NCBI GenBank assembly: GCA_902812385.1
Contig: CADDZD010000018.1
Span: 1 to 35,533, forward strand
Length of the DNA: 35,533 bases
Direction of reading: 5' to 3'
From: Clostridia bacterium
GTDB taxonomy: Bacteria; Bacillota; DSM-12270; Thermacetogeniales; Thermacetogeniaceae
The notes below the pieces were generated by a model. The model saw nothing but the letters and a program-made list of their open reading frames with translations. It made no database searches and was not told the DNA's origin. The position numbers and the translations under genes were made by a program. Shown in pieces: positions 31,506 through 35,533 of the stretch. Every line of letters begins with the position of its first letter. Position 1 is the first letter of the stretch.

Positions 31506-32579
31506 TCAGATATTGAACCGGAAATTGATTATATCCCCGTCCTGGACGATGTAGTCCTTACCCTCCAGGCGGGACAGGCCCCTTTCCTTGACCTTGCTCA
31601 TATCCCCAAGCCTGTGCAGATCCTCGAAGCTGACCACCTCGGCCCGGATAAAGCCTCTCTCCATATCGCTGTGGATCTTGCCCGCCGCCGTCCGGGCATT
31701 GGTGCCCGCCTTGATCGTCCAGGCCCGCACTTCGTCCTCTCCGGCGGTGAGGAACGAGATTAAACCCAGGCGGCGGTAAACCGCCCGTGCCAGGCGGGCA
31801 ATCCCAGGCTCGGTGATTCCCACGTCTTTCAAAAATTCCTCCCGCTCCTCCGGCTCCAGGCGGGCAATCTCGGCTTCTATCTCAGCGCAGAGATTGAGAA
31901 CCGGGATACCCCTGGCCGCGGCATAGGCCGCCACCTCTTCTTCGCCATCGTAATGACCTTCTTGAAGCTGATCCTCATCGATGTTGACAACGATGATCAT
32001 GGGTTTGGTTGTCAAGAAACCCAGGGAACGGACGGCCTGCCACTCCTGGTCCGACAACCCGGCTTCCAGAAGAGGCTTTTCCTGTTCCAGGGCAGCCAGG
32101 CAGCGTTTCAGGGCCGCCTGCTCCACCAGGGTTTCCCCCTTGATCTTCTTTCCGGCGGCAATGCGCTCCAACCTCGTCTCCACCATCTGCAGATCCGCCA
32201 GCAGCAGTTCTGCATTGATGTTCTCCAGATCCCGCAGAGGGTTGATGGTTTCATCCACATGGATGACGGCTTCGTTGCGAAATGCTCTTACCACATGAAC
32301 AAGGGCGTCCACTTCCCGCACCGCAGCTAAAAACGCCGCCCCTGCCCCACGGGTCAGTCCCGGAACGTCAATGACCTCCAGGGTGGCAGGTGTAACCTTG
32401 CGCGGGTGGTAGAGGGATGCCAGGTAATCCAGACGGGGATCCGGTATAACAGCGGTGCGAACGTTGGTCTTGGTGCGGCCGGCAAAGGCGGAGGTTTCCG
32501 CTTCGGCTTGTGTAAGCAGGTTGAACAAGGTGGTTTTACCCACCAGGGGCAAACCGACGATTCCACAGGTCAGGGCCAA
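31506..32579 (-). CDS. ychF: YchF-type (Obg-like) ATPase/GTPase
   Basis: A 357-aa P-loop NTPase of the Obg family that binds ribosomes and prefers ATP. Walker A is 'GLPLVGKTT', then 'VIDVPGLTRGAGAAFLAAVREVDALVHVVRAF', a coiled insertion, and a C-terminal TGS domain ('FLTAGEDEVRAWTIKAGTNARTAAGKIHSDMERGFIRAEVVSF'). Most YchF proteins have GxPNVGKST, so PLVGKTT is a small deviation, and the usual NTPase specificity motif NxxE is read as 'VNIDED'. TTG start at 32579 with GAGGTG seven bases upstream. Separated from the aldolase gene by 33 bp, likely cotranscribed. Confidence 0.92.
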   Translation of the reverse strand: MALTCGIVGLPLVGKTTLFNLLTQAEAETSAFAGRTKTNVRTAVIPDPRLDYLASLYHPRKVTPATLEVIDVPGLTRGAGAAFLAAVREVDALVHVVRAFRNEAVIHVDETINPLRDLENINAELLLADLQMVETRLERIAAGKKIKGETLVEQAALKRCLAALEQEKPLLEAGLSDQEWQAVRSLGFLTTKPMIIVVNIDEDQLQEGHYDGEEEVAAYAAARGIPVLNLCAEIEAEIARLEPEEREEFLKDVGITEPGIARLARAVYRRLGLISFLTAGEDEVRAWTIKAGTNARTAAGKIHSDMERGFIRAEVVSFEDLHRLGDMSKVKERGLSRLEGKDYIVQDGDIINFRFNI

Positions 32580-32612
32580 TTTGTTTCACCTCGAACCAAG
32601 TATAGCATAAAT

Positions 32613-33638
32613 TCAATGGAGTATCTCCGCCACGGCCTTAATAACCGTCTCAATATCCCCGCGAGTAATGTGCCGGTTGGTAACCATACGGATGCAGGTG
32701 GAAGACATGCTTCCGGCGAGAATTCCCTTCTGCCGCAGTCTTTGTAGAAACTCATCGGCCGACATCCCATCCCCTGTTAGTTCAAAAGCCACTATATTGG
32801 TCTGCACCCTGTTTAGATCAAGATGGATCCCCGGTAGCCCTGCAATACCCTCCGCAAGGAGACGGGCATTGGCGTGATCCTCGGCCAGACGGTCCACCAT
32901 CCTTTCCAGTGCCACTATCCCGGCCGCCGCCAGAACTCCGGCCTGGCGCATACCGCCCCCGACCAGCTTCCTCGCCCGTCGGGCACGGGCTACAAACTCT
33001 CTGGTTCCTGCCAGAAGGGAGCCGACCGGGGCGCTCAAACCCTTCGAAAGGCAGAACATCACCGAATCGGTGTATTTTGTGAATTCCTGTACCGGAATCC
33101 CGGTAGCTACGGAGGCGTTGAAGATCCGGGCTCCATCCAGGTGCACGGAAAGGCCGTGTTCCCTCGCCAGTTCGTACACCTGGCGCATCTGCTCCGGAGT
33201 CATCACCGTGCCGCCACCACGGTTGTGGGTATTCTCAAGGCACACCAGCCTTGTCCTGGGAAAGTGGATGTTCTCCGGCCGCAACAGCCTCTTCACTTCC
33301 GACGCTTCCAGCACGCCCGACCGGTCATCGGCCTGCCGGGGAAGAACACCTGCAACGCGGGCCAGGCCGCCTGCCTCGTAGTAATAGATGTGCGCCTCTG
33401 CCCCCACGATTATCTCTTCTCCGGGTTGAGTATGGGCCAGCAGGGCGACCAGATTGCCCATGGTCCCGCTGGCAACAAAAACGGCGGCATCCTTCCCCAC
33501 CATTCGCGCCCCCAGTTCCTCAAGCCGGTTGACCGACGGGTCCTCCCCGTAGACATCGTCTCCAACGGCGGCCTCCGCCATCGCCTGTCTCATTTCCTCC
33601 GTCGGTTGAGTAACCGTATCGCTGCGCAGATCGATCAC
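32613..33638 (-). CDS. ltaE: Low-specificity L-threonine aldolase
   Basis: PLP enzyme splitting threonine or allo-threonine to glycine and acetaldehyde. The 341-aa protein begins '[40 protein letters not shown]', the classic threonine aldolase start, and has '[16 protein letters not shown]', '[12 protein letters not shown]', '[10 protein letters not shown]' and the PLP lysine in '[15 protein letters not shown]'. GTG start at 33638 with AGGAGG upstream. Confidence 0.93.
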   Translation of the reverse strand: MIDLRSDTVTQPTEEMRQAMAEAAVGDDVYGEDPSVNRLEELGARMVGKDAAVFVASGTMGNLVALLAHTQPGEEIIVGAEAHIYYYEAGGLARVAGVLPRQADDRSGVLEASEVKRLLRPENIHFPRTRLVCLENTHNRGGGTVMTPEQMRQVYELAREHGLSVHLDGARIFNASVATGIPVQEFTKYTDSVMFCLSKGLSAPVGSLLAGTREFVARARRARKLVGGGMRQAGVLAAAGIVALERMVDRLAEDHANARLLAEGIAGLPGIHLDLNRVQTNIVAFELTGDGMSADEFLQRLRQKGILAGSMSSTCIRMVTNRHITRGDIETVIKAVAEILH

Positions 33639-33725
33639 GACTGGTCCTCCTATTCCTTTCCAAATATATTGTTAAACCCTATCCTGATTCTATTTTGACT
33701 GTATCTGTACATATCCTTCTTTGCT

Positions 33726-33751
33726 AAGAAAAAAGCCGGTTTTTTCCCGGC
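33726..33751 (-). terminator. Terminator left from a decayed gene
   Basis: Minus strand GCCGG-(7 nt)-CCGGC (33735-33751) followed by TTTTTTCTT. It lies 20 bp after the remnant's TAA and no intact gene uses it now. Confidence 0.75.
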
Positions 33752-33771
33752 CTGCAATCACTTCTCTGCCC

Positions 33772-33825
33772 TTAACCTGCCGGCAGCTTCCTTAGCATCC
33801 TGCGGATGGCATGCTGTAAGGGCAC
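33772..33825 (-). pseudogene. Remnant duplicate of the aldo/keto reductase 3' end
   Basis: About 50 bp on the minus strand nearly match 34979-35035, the end of the aldo/keto reductase gene (the 'CPYSLPIRRMLKEAAG' segment), with a one-base deletion and a few substitutions, ending in TAA. A duplicated or recombined copy from which the rest has been lost. Confidence 0.75.
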
Positions 33826-33879
33826 CTAACCCTATCAATAATAATTACTGGAGCATAATACTGCCCTGGAAATACGTGC

Positions 33880-33934
33880 CGGTTTATCCTTGCGCTTGCT
33901 CCCGGACTCCGGTTGCGCCAGCAAGGATAAACCG
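33880..33934. repeat. Long inverted repeat, 14-bp perfect arms
   Basis: CGGTTTATCCTTGC (33880-33893) and GCAAGGATAAACCG (33921-33934), loop 27 nt containing a second small stem CCGG-ACT-CCGG. On the plus strand ATTTTT follows, so it may act as a terminator; on the minus strand it has no T run. Could also be a small RNA or an element end. Confidence 0.6.
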
Positions 33935-34099
33935 ATTTTTCGTTCCTCTTTTGGTGCCGCCGGAGGCGGCGTGGTGGTCTGTCAGGAATTTGTTAATGTA
34001 ATCCGAAAACTTCCTAATTTCGTTAACCGTCTGCTGCAGTTCGTAGGAGCAAATTGAGGATTCAACAACCGGGATCTTGGAGGCTTCCCGTTCGCATGT

Positions 34100-34897
34100 T
34101 TACTGCAAGAGTTCCGGCAGGGATAGGGTCATTCCGTCCTGGGCGGCCAGCACCCGTACACCCGTCTCGTCGCTGAGCCTTTCGGCCAGGACCCAGGGCC
34201 TGGCACGCAGCATAGTCATCCCGAAATGGGTCAGAACGGCCACCTTTGGCCTGATCTCCCGGATTAAGACACGGGCATCGGCGAGAAAAAGATGTTGAAT
34301 TTTACCGGGGGCACGGGGTTCCAGGAGAGGAACATTGAGAATCAGGAGATCGCTCCTGTAATAATCAATGAGTTCGGGAAAATAAAGGGTATCGGCGATC
34401 CAGGCGATTCTCCCCCAGGGGAGCGGCAGGAGCAGGCCGTAGGTCTCAACCGCATGCAAGTGCCGCACCGGTGTCGTGAAAACGAGGTTCTTTACTTTAT
34501 AACTCTTCCCCGCCTCTAAAACCTCCAGGCGTTCCACCAGCGGCCGGAGGTAACGGAACAGGACAGGCTCCTCCCCCAGGGCGTCAGAGGGGAGGAAAAC
34601 GCTTCCCCGCTTCTTAAAACCCGCTTCCGTCATGGCCTCGGTGAGGGCATTTAAATCCCCGGCGTGATCCAGATGGCGGTGGGTGATAATAATTCCATCG
34701 AGGAGGGAGGGATTGAGAGGCGGCCTGCTTTTCCAGCATTTGACCAGGGCTCCCGGCCCCGGATCGAGATAAAGGTTGACACCGGACAATCTAAGCCAGG
34801 CCCCGGCGGAAGCCCGAACCTGACGTGATACCACAACCCGGGCACCCCCTGTCCCCAGAAATTTAATAAAATCCCCCTGTAGCTCATTCCCCATCAT
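34100..34897 (-). CDS. MBL-fold metallohydrolase (RNase Z-like)
   Basis: A 265-aa beta-lactamase-fold hydrolase. The metal motif is 'THRHLDHAGDL' (HxHxDH), with further ligands in 'WIADTLYF' and 'LTHFGMT'. The N-terminal 'IKFLGTGGARVVVSRQVRASAGAWLRLSGVNLYLDPGPGAL' is like phosphodiesterase/RNase Z-type members. ATG at 34897 is preferred, seven bases after AAGGAG; a longer frame to 34930 starts with sequence that contains that site. Substrate unknown. Its neighbours give no hint. Confidence 0.85.
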   Translation of the reverse strand: MMGNELQGDFIKFLGTGGARVVVSRQVRASAGAWLRLSGVNLYLDPGPGALVKCWKSRPPLNPSLLDGIIITHRHLDHAGDLNALTEAMTEAGFKKRGSVFLPSDALGEEPVLFRYLRPLVERLEVLEAGKSYKVKNLVFTTPVRHLHAVETYGLLLPLPWGRIAWIADTLYFPELIDYYRSDLLILNVPLLEPRAPGKIQHLFLADARVLIREIRPKVAVLTHFGMTMLRARPWVLAERLSDETGVRVLAAQDGMTLSLPELLQ

Positions 34898-34975
34898 CAC
34901 CATACTCCTTGCTTTAGCATAACGGACCACGGCGGCTGCTCCCGGATCATAAAGACCGTAATGCCATCACTGATT

Positions 34976-35533
34976 TCAACCCAAACGGCCTGCTGCTTCC
35001 TTCAGCATCCTGCGGATGGGCAGGCTGTAAGGGCACTTCTCCTCGCACTCCCCGCATTCCTGGCAGGCATCCGGCTTCACCTTCATCCCCTCGTAGCGCT
35101 GCCTCGCCCACCCCTTCAGGTCGTACCTCTGGTAGTAACCGTCGAGCAGGAAAACCATCGGTATATCAATACCCTGCGGGCAGGGCTAGCAGTATTCGCA
35201 GCGCCGGCAGAAGGTGGTGCCCAGTCTGGCAACTTCTTCTTCCAGGGCTCTCCTTTCTTCGGAAGACAGTTGCAGCGGGCCGCTTCCCACAGCGGCGTTT
35301 TCCTCTACCTGCTCCACCGAGTCCATCCCCGGGATGACGACAGAAACGGGATGCTCGAGAATGTACCGCAGGGAGAGGCTTGCATTTTTGAAAGCCCCCC
35401 CGGCGAGAGGTTTCATTACTATGACACCGGTATCCGTCTTGCCGGCCATTTCCAGTACTTCCCGCACATCATTGGTCTCCACCGGATTGAAGGGAAGCTG
35501 CACGGTTTCGACCTCACCGGTTTTCATCAACTC
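34976..35533 (-). pseudogene. Aldo/keto reductase with C-terminal ferredoxin domain, interrupted by TAG (partial, runs off window)
   Basis: The minus frame from 35533 shows the end of an aldo/keto reductase barrel ('MKPLAGGAFKNASLSLRYILEHPVSVVIPGMDSVEQVEENA') and then 'FCRRCEYC', a TAG (35186-35188), and in the same frame 'PCPQGIDIPMVF...QRYDLKGWARQRYEG' and a 4Fe-4S motif 'CQECGECEEKCPYSLPI'. Intact relatives read CRRCEYCxPCPQGIDIP, so the TAG replaces a single residue, probably Leu (TTG) or Gln. No SECIS or pyrrolysine signal seen. Either a nonsense mutation or, less likely, a pyrrolysine codon. The 5' end is outside the window. Confidence 0.8.

Larger units (their letters stand above)
33660..34099. 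other. Intergenic region with a dead gene fragment and two hairpins
   Basis: About 440 bp without an intact gene. It contains an old terminator, a remnant of the aldo/keto reductase 3' end, a long inverted repeat (33880-33934), and a GCCGCC-GGA-GGCGGC hairpin (33956-33970). Nothing else recognisable. Confidence 0.65.

Overview
The window looks like chromosome of an anaerobic, probably sporulating member of the Firmicutes, closest in style to the Peptococcaceae/Thermoanaerobacterales (Pelotomaculum, Desulfotomaculum, Moorella relatives). This is inferred from gene content: a selenocysteine formate dehydrogenase with NuoE/NuoF-like partners, a sensory-type [FeFe]-hydrogenase cassette, a SleB-type LysM hydrolase behind a c-di-AMP riboswitch, strong Shine-Dalgarno sites and very frequent TTG/GTG starts. 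I ran no searches; identities rest on motifs I can read.

Layout. 1-122: probable end of an IS256-type element. 325-1994: truncated-looking lipoprotein, SPL-type radical SAM protein, PadR regulator with a clear promoter and operator. 2092-7676 (minus): a four-gene operon (NuoE-like, 2Fe-2S, NuoF-like, FdhA) for an NAD-linked, possibly electron-bifurcating formate dehydrogenase. FdhA is one gene read through an in-frame UGA that is followed by a textbook bacterial SECIS hairpin. 7677-9310: formate dehydrogenase leader, then (plus) the c-di-AMP riboswitch and a LysM/SleB hydrolase. 9307-14850 (minus): a radical SAM-PDZ-DUF512-like protein, lgt, and tsaE-tsaB-rimI-DUF3006-microprotein-tsaD. 15033-19051 (plus): DRTGG, RsbW-like ATPase, H-cluster protein, DRTGG, PHP and HATPase genes, a redox-signalling cassette. 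19118-22389 (minus): acpS-nnrDE-alr.

22442-26994 (minus) is the most unusual part. In transcription order it holds a LytTR regulator, an AgrD-like cyclic autoinducer peptide, an ECF sigma factor remnant, a secreted protein of unknown function and a three-gene ABC-2 exporter, with a structured repeat placed before both the sigma and the secreted-protein gene. Three genes are broken (two homopolymer frameshifts and one nonsense codon), while the peptide and exporter are intact. I read it as a decayed or phase-disabled peptide-signalling/secretion locus.

27237-29500 is a gene graveyard: two small unknown genes, fragments of a surface protein, a DUF1287 protein, an unknown protein with a 13-bp tandem duplication, and archaeal-type PEP carboxylase. 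Beside it lies an intact MntA-HepT toxin-antitoxin pair (29515-30353). 30485-35533 returns to ordinary genes (cheW, DUF2892, ychF, threonine aldolase, MBL hydrolase) and ends in an aldo/keto reductase interrupted by an amber codon, a fragment of whose 3' end is duplicated about 1.2 kb away.
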